Shown here piece by piece: positions 1 to 10,696 of a DNA stretch of 64,000 bases. A program made the position numbers and the translations under genes. The notes under the pieces are model-generated. The model was not told where the DNA came from, did not search any database, and was given only the letters and a program-made list of their open reading frames with translations. The stretch spans positions 2,385,487 to 2,449,486 of the forward strand of contig JAJKFL010000010.1 of the NCBI GenBank assembly GCA_021186555.1, written 5' to 3'. The first letter of the stretch is position 1; each line of letters opens with the position of its first letter. The DNA comes from Reticulitermes speratus. Lineage: Eukaryota; Arthropoda; Insecta; Blattodea; Rhinotermitidae.

Positions 1-359
1 CCGACAACTATCGTTTGTCACTTCCGGCCGTTACTAAGCCGCGCGTTTGGGCGGTCTGATGAATGGGCTACATTAATAAGACAAGCGAGTCGACAGGAAG
101 TGACAGCCGATCTGTGCCACATAGAATAACGACTCAATACGGTCGCAATATTTAAGAGATTACCGCAATGTTGATATGTATGGGGGTAACAGACGTACAG
201 CTCTACGAATTCTTACATGAAATTAATACTACTTGGAATATAATGCACACAGAAATGTTAGAAATTTTAAACTGTAGAAGTAAATTTTCTTTGCCAATTG
301 TGGGAAACGTGTTACATGTGGTGCTGATCACAGTATGCCTCCTTTTGTTTATTATCAGC

Positions 360-464
360 AGTAAAAGGATATAAGTCATTCCAGGCTTGTTCCGTCTTTA
401 TGAGTTTTTGGTCGTTCCATCTTTTACTTGGTCGACCTGCGTTTCTTCTGACAGTCGATATGTA
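360..464 (-). pseudogene. LINE C-terminal-like fragment
   Basis: On the minus strand this stretch reads RNAGRPSKRWNDQ and then an EQAWNDLYP-like ending. That resembles the GRP-x-KRW-x-DQ block seen near the C-terminus of many insect non-LTR reverse transcriptase ORFs. No reverse transcriptase core or endonuclease is present. I treat it as a short decayed LINE tail. The assignment rests on one motif and could be chance. Confidence 0.35.
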
Positions 465-582
465 TTCGTTTACAAACTCTGGAATGTGTGCATCGTTCGT
501 TATTAATAAACGTTGTGTCTGCCTGCATGTATAATCCACAGTAATTTATTTTAAACTCTGTATCTTCTGTCTAAATCAACAC

Positions 583-992
583 CCAACAAACGCACACGGT
601 TGACATATATAACACGTATACCTCTATACCTCCTCAATCAACGCACACGGTTGACATATATAACACGTATACCACTATGCCTCCTCAATCAACGCACACG
701 GTTGACATATATAACACGTATACCACTATGCCTCCTCAATCAACGCACACGGTTGACATATATAACACGTATACCACTATGCCTCCTCAATCAACGCACA
801 CGGTTGACATATATAACACGTATACCACTATGCCTCCTCAATCAACGCACACGGTTGACATATATAACACGTATACCACTATACCTCCTCAATCAACGCA
901 CACGGTTGACATATATAACACGTATACCACTATGCCTCCTCAATCAACGCACACGGTTGACATATATAACACGTATACCACTATACCTCCTC
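583..992. repeat. 51-bp minisatellite, 8 copies
   Basis: Eight head-to-tail copies of a 51-bp unit can be counted by the landmark TTGACATATATAACACG at 600, 651, 702, 753, 804, 855, 906 and 957. Copies are almost identical; the main variable site is ATGCC versus ATACC. Because 51 is a multiple of three, two frames stay open through the whole array and give repetitive 17-residue peptides. These are repeat artefacts, not proteins. Confidence 0.95.
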
Positions 993-1364
993 ACCGCGAG
1001 CGTAACACAAAACGAAACAGGACGAGATCTACACAATATCTATGACGACGCTTGTATGCATGGCCCAAAACCCGTTATAAAAACCACTCTAAATATTTTA
1101 AAGTTTAAATATTTTAACATCGATCCAAGTGGACTGTATGTATAATTTTATAATTTCATATTCTGGACTTTCGATACTTAACATTTATTTATAACCACTA
1201 CTTGCGCCAGGGTTATGTTTTATCGTTTTTTTAAACTTAAAATCTTGTGGATTTATACATCTTGAATCGTGACCACGACATGTGTATTGTATGTAAAAAC
1301 TTTTAGTGTGTAACCATATACTGTATCCTTGGATGTAGAAAGTTCAGGTACTTCTCTGCTAAAT
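993..1364. other. no feature recognised
   Basis: AT-rich sequence between the 51-bp array and the first PLE-like end. I see no coding, SINE or inverted-repeat signal. Confidence 0.5.
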
Positions 1365-1480
1365 AACTCCCTGAAGATGGCAAATTGTTTCCCGAAACAT
1401 ATGTAGGTGTCGCAGATACATCTTATACATGTCAGTAATCGTGTGCATTTGTTGGTTGAATTCATGCACGGTACACACAG
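1365..1480 (+). mobile_element. Penelope-like element end (hammerhead plus cassette)
   Basis: A hammerhead-like motif at 1371-1405 is followed by the terminal cassette found at six other places in the window: GTGCATTTGTTGGTT at 1443 and then ATGCACGGTAC. The order, hammerhead then GTGCATTTGTTGG then ATGCACGGTG, matches the copies at 2.6, 16.1, 33.7, 35.2 and 49.3 kb. No PLE reverse transcriptase or GIY-YIG domain is found nearby, so this is a solo end. Confidence 0.5.
1367..1408 (+). ncRNA. hammerhead-ribozyme-like motif
   Basis: The core CTGAAGA at 1371-1377 (position 7 is variable in hammerheads) is followed by one extra base, an imperfect stem II (GG, C/C mismatch, AAA pairing with TTT and CC, loop TTG) and GAAAC at 1394. 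The palindromic stem III is ACATATGT and the putative cleavage triplet is GTA at 1403-1405. Stem I has only two pairs. This is among the weaker members of the family. Confidence 0.4.
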
Positions 1481-1780
1481 CACAAAAAATTCTGTATCTT
1501 TTGTTCTTATTTCTTCATTTGTTGTATGCTCATGTAACACCTGTCCGGCAACGGACCTCAAGAACTGCGCCTCCACACTTCTACATAGCACACCGCAACA
1601 CGCCGGCTCTTGAGTGCACAGAACGGACGCCGTAGCAACGCACTAAAAAAATTTTTATACAGTTTTTTTTAATCATTTTCAAAAGCTTTTATATTTTTAA
1701 ACACCTTGCAAGTCATGGTTTTATAAAAACATCACCAACCAACTTGCACGACAACTACTAATAGCGTGACATGACCCAAA
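1481..1780. other. spacer with an inverted cassette remnant
   Basis: AT-rich spacer. At about 1728-1745 it carries CACCAACCAACTTGCAC, which resembles the reverse complement of the PLE-end cassette and suggests an inverted, decayed copy. Confidence 0.35.
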
Positions 1781-2378
1781 GTCAAATAGTGAAAGTTCAA
1801 CAGTGAAAACCCAGCATACGACACCCCCAAGAAATAACTAGTGCTATACCCTACAAAGTGCAGTGTACGAAAGATATCCGGCGCCGAACTTCATTGATAA
1901 ACACTCATACATCATATAACAATAACGGACATCACCCAGCTTACCGACGCACTACGTCACCCACCAAAATAATACAGTGCAAAATACTCTCAATATAAAA
2001 TATCGTTGAAACAGTGGACAGTGCTCAACGAACATACTTATAGACATTTCCGATAGTGGACACGGTGTCATCAACTATAGTCAAATAGTGAAAGTTCAAC
2101 ATTCAAAAATCCGGCATACGACACTCCCAAGAGAAAACCGGTGCTGTACTCTACAAAATACAGTGTACGCAAGAACCTTGGTACCGAATTTCATTGCTTA
2201 TCATACTACAATATTGGACATCATTCAGCTCACCGACGCATCATCGGGATAGACAACACGTCTCCCACCATAATAGTGCAACGCAGAAAACTCTCAAAAC
2301 ATCGTCATAACAGTGGATAGTACTCTACGAACATACGTATAAACATTCCGGATATTGGACATGTGAGTAACACACACA
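1781..2378. repeat. 299-bp direct tandem duplication
   Basis: Two diverged head-to-tail copies. The landmark GTCAAATAGTGAAAGTTCAAC starts at 1781 and again at 2080. Aligned blocks continue through CATACGACAC, the CAGTGTACG block, the ACATCA-CAGCT-ACCGACGCA block and AACAGTGGA. The second copy fades at about 2375, some 180 bases upstream of the best hammerhead motif. It may be part of the same PLE-like unit, since PLE terminal repeats are often arranged in tandem. Confidence 0.75.
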
Positions 2379-2549
2379 ACCAAGTGAAAGGCATCAATGT
2401 TAAACATTCATACACATGAACACAAACACCACATCGACCCACAATCGTAATACACAATCATTGGTACCCACTATCATGGAGTAGTTTACAAGAAAACCTC
2501 CAACGCATAATATAGTAAACAGTGGACAGCGTGAAGTGCACATACGTGC

Positions 2550-2700
2550 GTACGACGCCCCTGATGAAGGTCACCCCGTGACCGAAACATATGTAGGGCA
2601 ATCTTAAAGTGTTAAATAAATTTTAATTAGTGCAGTTGTTGGTTGATGAAGGTTATCTATTACCAAAATGCACGGTGAACAAAAAGTTAAGTTCACCTCC
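2550..2700 (+). mobile_element. Penelope-like element end
   Basis: The hammerhead motif at 2557-2599 is followed by AATAAA, then GTGCAGTTGTTGGTTG at 2630 and ATGCACGGTGAAC at about 2670. The cassette abuts a minus-strand LINE fragment, so the element either ends here or is truncated by that neighbour. No coding portion is visible. Confidence 0.6.
2557..2599 (+). ncRNA. hammerhead ribozyme candidate (best in window)
   Basis: All three stems can be drawn. Stem I is GCCC at 2557-2560 with GGGC at 2596-2599, four perfect pairs. The core is CTGATGA at 2561-2567. Stem II is GGTCAC with GTGACC, six perfect pairs around a CCC loop. GAAA lies at 2584-2587. Stem III is the short palindrome ACATATGT, and GTA is the expected cleavage triplet. 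One base sits between the core and stem II, where a canonical hammerhead has none; the same extra base occurs in every family member here. The very short stem III is typical of retroelement hammerheads that work best as dimers. Confidence 0.65.
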
Positions 2701-2820
2701 ACCGTCTCACTTCTCCTGTCATCATGTTTCATTAAAGTCCAGTTCTCACACCGATATCGCAGCATTGGTACCGCCATTATCTGATATAATCTTAACAATG
2801 TTTCCGTATTACTGTTTTTG
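2700..2820 (-). pseudogene. LINE reverse-transcriptase C-terminal fragment
   Basis: The minus strand reads LRLYQIMAVPMLRYRCENWT then LMKHDDRRSETVE. This matches the block QLKLYKxMAVPxLxYGSExWxL found after the catalytic palm in RTE/Jockey-like LINEs of insects. The usual YGSE is changed to YRCE. The fragment ends at the PLE-like cassette. It is a decayed remnant of about 40 codons. Confidence 0.6.
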
Positions 2821-2895
2821 AACGTGCGTCGATTTCTACCACATACATATTGAATGCTTTAGTCACCTGTGTGTACGTACACAATAATCTAGAGT

Positions 2896-3300
2896 GCCGC
2901 GATAGCTCAGTCTGTATAGCGACTCGCTACGGGCTGGACGGTCCGGGGATCGAATTCTTGTGGGGGTGAGATTTTCAGCATCCGTCCAGATCAGCCCTAG
3001 GGTCCAACCAGTCTTCCGTCAAATGGGTACCGGTTCTCTTTCCCGGGGGTAAAGCGGCCGGGGCGTGGCGTTGATCACCCACCCCCATCTAGCGCCGAGG
3101 TTAAATAAAGCAAAAAGCAATCCCATTACAGGCCTGGACAGGCCCTTATGGTTCCAGGAGGTTGAGGCTCCCAGATTTATAGACAATCGGCACATGACGG
3201 TGGTAAGGCTGTCAGCCCTACGGTTAAAGAAAGAGTAGAGCTATATCTCTGCTCCCCCTCTGGACCTTCATGACCTTTTCTAGGTTGAACTTTACCTTTA
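2896..3300 (+). mobile_element. SINE family A, interrupted by a B fragment
   Basis: tRNA-like head with A box TAGCTCAGTCTGTATAGCG and B-box region GGGGATCGAATTC, then the shared SINE core (GGGTACC, CCCGGGGGTAAAGCGGCCGG), then the A-specific part with GTAGAGCTATA and CTCCCCCTCTGG, ending in CTTTACCTTTA. A family-B fragment at 3111-3221 interrupts it, flanked by near copies of GGTTAAAGAAAG. Full A elements without the insert are about 290 bp. Confidence 0.9.
3111..3221 (-). mobile_element. 5'-truncated SINE B nested in SINE A
   Basis: Reverse complement of the B 3' half, from GTAGGGCTGACA to TAATGGGATTGC. The flanks GGTTAAATAAAG (left) and GGTTAAAGAAAG (right) are an 11-12 bp target-site duplication of the A element. 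B therefore inserted after A. Confidence 0.8.
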
Positions 3301-3905
3301 GCTCACAGAAGACTTAATTTGATGTAATAAACATTTTTGTAACTTACTTTCTTATTCAATGGACTTAGTTTCTCTTTCAGTTTGCAGAATTTATTTCGTA
3401 AACCGGAAGTTGTAATATCGGCTATGTCGACTGCATTACGCAGTTTCTGCAGTAGACGCGCAGTCCACCACGTGGACAATCCGTCATGACAGTCCTCAAC
3501 CACAGAATTATGTTTGCGTCATTAATTGAATAACAAATGCAACACGCACGACTTAATCCTCTTTTTAAGGGCCCCTAAACTACATTCCGCCCGCTTCTCA
3601 GTTCGTGATGTCAGTTGGAAAATTCGCTTCGCGCTCATTTCGGACCTGGCAAAGTATCAGCAGACACATCGATATGTATTCTGCTTGCTATTGTCTTCAA
3701 ATTTGGTCGAAATTATCCCACAGCACGCTGGTTCCGAAATGCTCGTTACCTTGTATATCGCCCTCTGCGCACGGTCTGTGTCGTCGCTTGTGTGGAGTCA
3801 GTGGCGTTTTGTTGCTTGGAGATTGTGCACTTTGCAGAGTGTTTAGTGTAACCGCATGATAGCGCTATAAGCATTAAAGTTAGGTACAGCGTGTAGAACC
3901 TTCAG
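3301..3905. other. no feature recognised
   Basis: Several short overlapping frames (about 100 codons) occur at 3526-3860, but none shows a recognisable domain or repeated copy elsewhere in the window. I make no gene call. Confidence 0.4.
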
Positions 3906-3909
3906 CAGC

Positions 3910-4590
3910 ATAATTGACAAAATCTCAAGGCAACAATCCCGAATAAAAATTATGATAGATCAAAAACAATTGGAGAATTTGGAATATTTCAATTATTTGG
4001 GTAGCATGATAACAAATGATGCAAGGTGTACACGTGAAATTAAATACAGAATTGCCATGGCAAAAGCAGCATTCAACAAGAAGACTCTTTTCACCAGCAA
4101 ACTGGACTTAAATTTAAGGAAGAAACTAGTAAAGTGCTACATTTGGAGCGTAGCTTTGTGTGGTGCTGAAACGTGGACACTTCGGAAAGTAGATCAGAAT
4201 ATCTGGAAAGTTTTGAAATGTGGTGCTGGAGAAGAATGGAGAAGATCAGTTGGACCGATCGTGTGAGAAATGAAGAAGTATTACACAGAGTGAAGGAGGA
4301 GAGGAATATCCTACATACAATAAAAAGAAGAAAGGCTAACTGGATTGGTCACATCTTGCGTAGAAACTGCCTTCTGAAACAGGTGATTGAACGAAAATTA
4401 GAGGGAAGGATAGAAATGACGGGAAGACGAGGAAGAAGGCGTAAGCAGCTATTGGATGAACTTAAGGAAAAGAGAAGGTACTGGAAATTGAAAGAGGAAG
4501 CACTAGATCGCACCCTGTGGAGAACTCGCTTTGGAAGAAGCTACGGACCTGTCGTAAGACAGACTGCAGAATGAATGCATGAATGATAGT
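3910..4590 (+). pseudogene. LINE L1 3' fragment, RT C-terminus, frameshifted
   Basis: The longest copy of L1. It reads from an ISRQQS block through LEYFNYLGSMITND, CGAETWTLRKVDQ and ESFEMWCWRRMEK to RRKANWIGHILRRN and GPVVRQTAE stop. These blocks follow the reverse transcriptase palm in RTE-like insect LINEs. A one-base deletion at about 4198 (AAT where the 57.5-kb copy has AAGT) shifts the frame, splitting it into 3952-4266 and 4173-4574. The tail is GAATGAATGC-type. The palm and endonuclease are missing, so the copy is 5'-truncated and dead. Confidence 0.85.
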
Positions 4591-4982
4591 GGCAGTAAAG
4601 AGTAGAGTTTGAATGTAGTAATAATTTTTTCCAACCAATTTATCACATAATGAGTCCTAGGGAGAAGAGATGATTCTTGGTGATGGACGTGATATCTTGT
4701 AATATGGTGTAAAGGGAATTATTTGGTACCCACCAGCACAACATAAGGCTAAAAATAACAGCAAAGGTGACAACAAGAATGAATTAAGTACAAACAGTAT
4801 ACACATCGCATAATATCTTGCGATTGTAATACTTTTGTAGTGAGTGTGTTTGGAATGTTCACTTATCGATGTTAAACACAGATATGGTCAATAGGCCATA
4901 TATCCTACTAGATTACAAGGTCACGAATATTATGCTGTGTTGCTCTGAAAAATACTGGGCATTCAGGATTAACCACTTTTTC
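4591..4982. other. no feature recognised
   Basis: AT-rich spacer between the L1 tail and the foldback; nothing recognised. Confidence 0.4.
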
Positions 4983-5146
4983 AAATCGCAAGATTAAAAC
5001 CAACATATGCACTGTATTTTCATACACAGAGTCAATTGGCAATTAGGGGCAATTGACTCTGTGTATGAAAATACAGTGCATATGTTGGTTTTAATCTTGT
5101 GATTTGTTATCATGATGCACGGTGAATGTAATGTGAAATTCACTTG
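4983..5146. mobile_element. foldback of the Penelope-like end cassette
   Basis: A 56-bp arm at 4983-5038 is matched at 55 of 56 positions by the reverse complement of 5050-5105, with an 11-base spacer GCAATTAGGGG. The right arm contains GTGCATATGTTGG and is followed by ATGCACGGTGAATGTAA, the same cassette that ends the hammerhead-bearing elements. No hammerhead lies between the arms. This is an inverted, head-to-head PLE-end structure. Confidence 0.75.
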
Positions 5147-5470
5147 TTCAAAATTTTAACAAATATTTGGAATTTGCCGACGAACCAGTCAGAAGATACA
5201 GGGTGTTTTGTCGACATTCAGATGGCTTCCAAAGGATTGAGATTTGCTTCCGGTTGAGTCTGACACGTGTCGAAATTCCCGATTGTCATTAAACACTTCA
5301 TCATTTCTGTGATTTTCATATTTATTGCAACGAGGTTAGAAAGCTTCCCGCAGCGAATTGGAGAAACAGCTGACTTACTTGCATGCTGACGAATCCAGAA
5401 TCTACGGGATATGCGTAGGCTATTTCCCTGAAAATAAGTGTCAGCTGTATCTTGGATTTAAATTTAACCG
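5147..5470. other. no feature recognised
   Basis: Spacer; nothing identified beyond weak AT-rich tracts. Confidence 0.4.
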
Positions 5471-5479
5471 TTTAATAAT

Positions 5480-6255
5480 GAAAATTAACTTAAATTATAT
5501 ATAAAGACCCAGTCCGTACCGCGCAGTAAACACTCCGTCTCAGTTATACAAACCAGTCAGTTAATGTTTTACAGTGAAATAATTGCTGTTTCTTCTGAGA
5601 TCCACACAAAACACATAAATACAGTCCGTACCGCGCAGTAAACACACTCCGTCTCAGTTATACAAACCAGTCAGTTAATGTTGTACAGTGAAATAATCGC
5701 TGTTTGTTCTGAGATCCACACAAAACACATAAATACAGTCCGTACCGCGCAGTAAACACACTCCGTCTCAGTTATACAAACCAGTCAGTTAATGCTGTAC
5801 AGTGAAATAATCGCTGTTTGTTCTGAGATCCACACAAAACACATAAATACAGTCCGTACCGCGCAGTAAACACACTCCGTCTCAGTTATACAAACCAGTC
5901 AGTTAATGTTGTACAGTGAAATAATCGCTGTTTGTTCTGAGATCCACACAAAACACATAAATACAGTCCGTACCGCGCAGTAAACACACTCCGTCTCAGT
6001 TATACAAACCAGTCAGTTAATGCTGTACAGTGAAATAATCGCTGTTTGTTCTGAGATCCACACAAAACACATAAATACAGTCCGTACCGCGCAGTAAACA
6101 CACTCCGTCTCAGTTATACAAACCAGTCAGTTAATGCTGTACAGTGAAATAATCGCTGTTTGTTCTGAGATCCACACAAAACATATAAATACACTGTGTG
6201 GGCTGAACGTAGAATTGTTGAATGTTAAACCTGGTGGTACATATAGTAACCACGA
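5480..6255 (+). mobile_element. composite element with 114-bp array, 6 units (copy 1)
   Basis: Units starting GTCCGTACCGCGCAGTAAAC lie at 5512, 5624, 5738, 5852, 5966 and 6080; the period is 114 and the first unit is 2 bp short. The left flank TTAAATTATATATAAAGAC and the right flank (AAATACACTGTGTGGGC to AACCTGGTGGTA) recur at 10.7 and 53.2 kb. The array is thus the middle of a dispersed element, not a local satellite. The flank holds a TATAAA at 5500, and each unit has TCAGTT motifs that resemble the arthropod initiator. A promoter or untranslated region of a retroelement is one explanation, but this is inference. Confidence 0.8.
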
Positions 6256-7288
6256 AGATTAAAAGAGATTAAAAAAGTTAAAAGAGTTTAAGGCCCACAT
6301 TGCAGGCGGGGCCTTCCATATTCGGGCAGTCTCAGTAGTTGGACTGCGACAGTCCTGTAGCCCTGTAAGATGGGAGTGAGCTTGTTCAATGAATATGCTA
6401 ATATCTTACAAGAAACAATGGACCCTCCTCGTGCATGGAAGATGAGAAGAGAGGCGAGGAGATTAAGGAGACAGGTATAGGATATTGATTGGAGAGAGAG
6501 GCACGGCCGCATGGAATCCCATCTACACGCTGGCACAGCGCGGGCAATTAACTGGCAACAACAGCGCCGCGTGGGAGAAACGTGCAACACACTGTTGTAA
6601 ATAAGGCGTGTTAATAGCACGGCTTCTGGAACATATATCTGTCGGTGCTGCACAGAGTCCAATCAGGCAATCAATTATCAACTTCTATACAGTGTTTTAA
6701 AAACCTGTTTTGTGAATCCCAACCATAAATATTTTAAAAGACTACAAAAATCATTTTTATTACTATGCATGTTTCGAATAAGGGTGTGCAAAACCATTCT
6801 TCCAAACCTGACCTAACATAACTCCTGCTTTTAAAGAGTTTAGATAATCTGTAAACCAGGGGGGCACGTATTTAAAAAAAATCTAGGAGCCACCTTAAAA
6901 TTCTAGTCGCCATAAGGGTGACATGAAGCAAGTTACATACTGAGGGCCCACAAATATTAGGCGCCAACGTACAAAATTTAGTCGCCACGGCGATCTGGCG
7001 CGCAGGATTTTGCGCACATGCGCTGTGCTATATTGTCGTAAGATTGCATTCGATTTAAAATTCTTCGCTACGGACTTTGCGAGAAACATGTTGCGTTCAG
7101 CAGAAGTTATGTTCGTCGTCGTGAATGTGTATGACGTACTGTTTGGACGTACGATAAATACTGTGTCAATTTCCCGTGTCTACTCGTAAGTAGATCCCGT
7201 GTGTTGCTCTGCACAGAACGTGTGAAGGCAGAACGTCGAACGGATCGAACGCACAACGTAGAAGAGGAAGAGTAAGGAGAAAAAAATG
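6256..7288. other. no feature recognised
   Basis: Mixed-composition sequence with a minus-strand open frame of 124 codons (6288-6662) that shows no recognisable motif. Nothing else is identified. Confidence 0.4.
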
Positions 7289-7289
7289 T

Positions 7290-7612
7290 AAAGCAATCCC
7301 ATTACAGGCCTGGACAGGCCCTTAGGGTTCCAGGAGGTTGAGGCTCACAGATTTATAATATAATATATATATATATAATAGAATCGGCACATGAAGGTGG
7401 TAAGGTTGTCAGCCCTACGCACCGGCCGCCTTTACCCCCCAGGAAATATTCCTGGTACTCATTTCTGTTAGAGGCTGAGTCGACCCCAGGGCCATAGTGC
7501 GACCGAAAGGATTATGTCAATGAAAAATTCCAATGACCCATCGGGAATCGAACCCGCGACCTTCCGGCTTGTAGTGCAGTGCCTCAACCAACTGCGCCAC
7601 TGCGTGCCCCCT
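7290..7612 (-). mobile_element. SINE family B, full length
   Basis: Read on the minus strand: head GGCACGCAGTGGCGCAGTTGG (A box region), B box GGTTCGATTCC, GAATTTTTCATTGACATAATC, the shared core (GTACCAGGAATATTTCCTGG), then the B 3' half ending TAATGGGATTGCTTTAC. A TA-rich microsatellite of about 30 bp has expanded inside its 3' half at 7352-7386. Confidence 0.92.
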
Positions 7613-8204
7613 CATAAAAACAAGAGTTTATGTAAATCGTTCCCACTAGGACGACTTTAAATTTATTAAAACGTATACCGATACAAAATATGCCACACGT
7701 TCATAACGATAACACGCCATTTAACCCTTTCCCTGCAAAGCCGAGATAGAATGCAGAAGCAAGTTTGAAAACTTATGAGCTGCTTATTTACGGAGCCGTA
7801 CATTGAATGACTAATTTATTTAGTAGAAACGATGTGCTAAAAATAACAACACCCGAGCCTAGTTGTGAATTACATTTTTTGATGAATTTTGCCTCTATTA
7901 TAAGTAATTATTTTAAATTTATTTCATATGATGTATATAAAAATAAGCAGGTAAAATTATACATATGTAATTACATGCACACTTATTCATTCTTCACTCT
8001 GTGTATTGAATTTCATGTTGCCCGCATGCAGACCAAATTTTGCCGAAGTTTCCCGCACCACACGCAAGGTTGAGCGGGTCTGGAATAAGACATGGAATAT
8101 CGGCCCCTTATATTATGTATACCCCTGCCTTTGGGTGCCGTTACAGGGGTTGGTATCTTCGTAGTGCGTGACGTAAGGAAACGGAACAGTTCATCCTTGT
8201 TCAG
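7613..8204. other. no feature recognised
   Basis: AT-rich spacer; an 88-codon open frame at 7807-8073 has no recognisable motif. Confidence 0.4.
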
Positions 8205-8487
8205 TTTTTTTTTGGTGGTGAAGGGCCCCGCAGCAGATGCTACGGACGCACCGCAGCCTTAAGGCTTATTGTACAACCCTGTGATGAAGATGGTTAGTTC
8301 TTTCGTTTTTCCAAGTAATGGGGCACCGGTGGAATGAGATTGACAGGGGAAAACCGAATTACTCGGGGAAAAAACCTGTCGCAGTGCCACTTTGTCCACC
8401 ACAAATCGAACATGGACAGACCCGGGATCGAACCCGGGCCTCGGCGGTGGGATGCCGGCGACTAACCGCCTGAGCCATAGCACGGCT
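8205..8487 (-). mobile_element. SINE family D, full length
   Basis: On the minus strand the head is GCCGTGCTATGGCTCAGGCGG with B-box region GGGTTCGATCCCGGG. The body contains GACAAAGTGGCACTG, TTTTCCCCTGTCAAT and a 3' end of GGTGCGTCCGTAGCATCTGC then GGGGCCCTTCA with an A-rich tail. CTTGTTCAG lies on both sides (left at about 8197, right at about 8488), a 9-bp target-site duplication. Confidence 0.92.
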
Positions 8488-9449
8488 CTTGTTCAGGTTA
8501 GTCTGCAACAGACGAGATGTGGAATCATCACTCACGTAGGTTTATGCTTATGCAATAACTTTTGCTACTGTTTCCAACTCGCTTGCTTTCGGCTGGATAT
8601 GAAACTTCATAAAGTCAAAGGTAGAGGTTGAACGATAATGCTTCTTGTCGGCATCACTCGTCTTCAGCTTCAGCAGGCATCTTGCAGACAAAGGGCGCCA
8701 CCACCAGCGGTAGGCGAGATGGAATGTAACTGCTCGGTGCACTGCACTGGTTCGACATCGCCTGTACTGCAACTGTGAACCTCAACTGAGGAACGTAACT
8801 TGGCAGGATGGCAGGAGGGAAAGAAAAAGAGAACGGAGGAATTGAACTAAGGGAGGAAGTAAGAAAGAAACATAAGAGTGGTAAGGAAAGCTAGAAAGTA
8901 GGAGAAGAATGACAGAATTGAAAGAGGAATGGTACAGTGACGGAATACACTGACCCCTTGTTGTATGGTCTAGTTGCATTCTAAAAAAATGAGCGTTAAT
9001 AAAAAAGGGCGTGAATCAAAATTATTTCCATCAAAAAGAGGGTTTATCGCAGTAGAACATAGCCAGCAAAAGACCGTTAAACGGAAAATAAGAGAGTGCA
9101 AATGAAGAAGTGGTGTAAAACTACAAGGGGCGTTAAAGCAAAATGGCGTTAAGCAAACAGGCGTAAAAGAAGAGCTGGGTACTGAAACTATATAGGGTGC
9201 ACTCGGTGACGTAGCATACAGACTTCACCAAGGCGTTCTCTACTTTCAGTATTACATACGGTTTGACGTAAATGTGGTTTTATGTACGCTAATAAGAAAA
9301 GTATGGCTTCCAATGCACCGATTTTCACTAAAACTCAGAAACCGCAGTGACGTTTATTTGACATCTTTATTGATTTCTTTTTAAAAATCAGATAAGAAAT
9401 GTAACAATTAAGGGCATGGTTCCTTTATGTCCTAGCGTGAAATGTGCCT
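8488..9449. other. no feature recognised
   Basis: Spacer with purine-rich stretches around 8800-8940 and loosely repeated GGGCGTTAA-like words around 9000-9170. No gene or element is identified. Confidence 0.4.
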
Positions 9450-9910
9450 TTCACTGCACCAGTTTTCACGAAACTCACAACTGTGGCTTTCAGTTCACAA
9501 ATTTTCACGAAACACACAACTGTGGCTTTCAGTGCACAAATTTTCACGACTATCACAACTGTGACTGTCACCATTTTTCACGAAATTCACAACTGCGACT
9601 GTCTGTCACCATTTTCACGAAACTCACAACTGTGGCTTTCACTGCACAAATTTTCACGAAACTCAGAACTGTGACTTTGACTGCACAAACTTTCACGAAA
9701 CTCACAACTGTGGCTTTCACTGCACAAATTTTCTCGAAACTCACAACTGTGGCTTTCACTGCACCAATTGTCACGAAAATCACAACTGTGGCTTTCAATG
9801 CACCAATTTTCACGAAAATCACAATTGTGGCTGTCACTGCACCAATTTTTACGAAACCCACAACTTTTGCTGTCGCTCACCAATTTTCACGAAACTCACA
9901 ACTGCTCGGC
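9450..9910. repeat. 39-bp minisatellite, about 12 copies
   Basis: Head-to-tail copies of a 39-bp unit built on TTTTCACGAAACTCACAACT then GTGGCTTTCACTGCACCAA. Copies differ at several positions, so the array is moderately old. A diverged outlier occurs near 9305-9345. Because 39 is a multiple of three, frames stay open on both strands (for example 9416-10087 plus, 9568-9861 minus); these are not genes. Confidence 0.93.
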
Positions 9911-10696
9911 TGTGGTATGTGGAGATCATCTTTACCGAAACTTACCCACATCACTAAGAAATATAATAAGACGTATTTGTTGAGTTTAAACGTGTTCCCA
10001 AAGGATGTAACTGCTAACACCAGGTTTTCTGCAGTACACATCCTTTACATTGAACCTTATGATCTATATCATTTACATTTTCAATAAAAACAGAAAGCAC
10101 GCGTATAGTGTCTGTTACGTCCTTAATTACAGCATAATATTCTTACGTATTAACATAAGTTTTTCGTGCAGTAGTGAAGGGAGTTACAATTATGGCACCA
10201 CGGTTCTTCAACCTGTAAATTGTGAGCTCTTTTAAACGGGGAGGACGTACTGTGGTTCGGAAAATAAATCTTAAATTTTACATCACCCTGTACATTGTCA
10301 CACACCTGTTCTTATACACTTGTTTGGACACGGTTATGCTATGATATTAAAATATGAGCTAATCTGGACTCCATTCCATTCCATTACATTCAGAGTTCCA
10401 CTGTATTTTCCAGACAAGTGGTCATGCAAACGCCTATTAACTGAACTCAAAGCTGTCCTCCCCCCCCTCCCCATTTCCCCTTCCAATTCCTGCACGCGGC
10501 CTGCGTTTTTGTCGTCCCATAAACGCGCAATGTGTCATTTCGGCTTTGAACGTTTTTGTGTATCTGTGATTGTCAAGTGCAGAAACGATCCATGTGGAAC
10601 GGATTACAGAGTTGTGTCTACTCTTCTGTTTTGTCAACTTCATTATGTCGCAAAATTTCCGAGCGCTTTTATTGTGTAGTGAATTCTTTGAAGACT
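9911..10696. other. no feature recognised
   Basis: Spacer; a 119-codon frame at 10320-10679 has no motif. A C-rich run sits at about 10459-10480. Confidence 0.4.

Noticed and set aside
600..1145. 181-codon ORF
   Set aside because: It is the 51-bp minisatellite read in frame, extended into unrelated flank.
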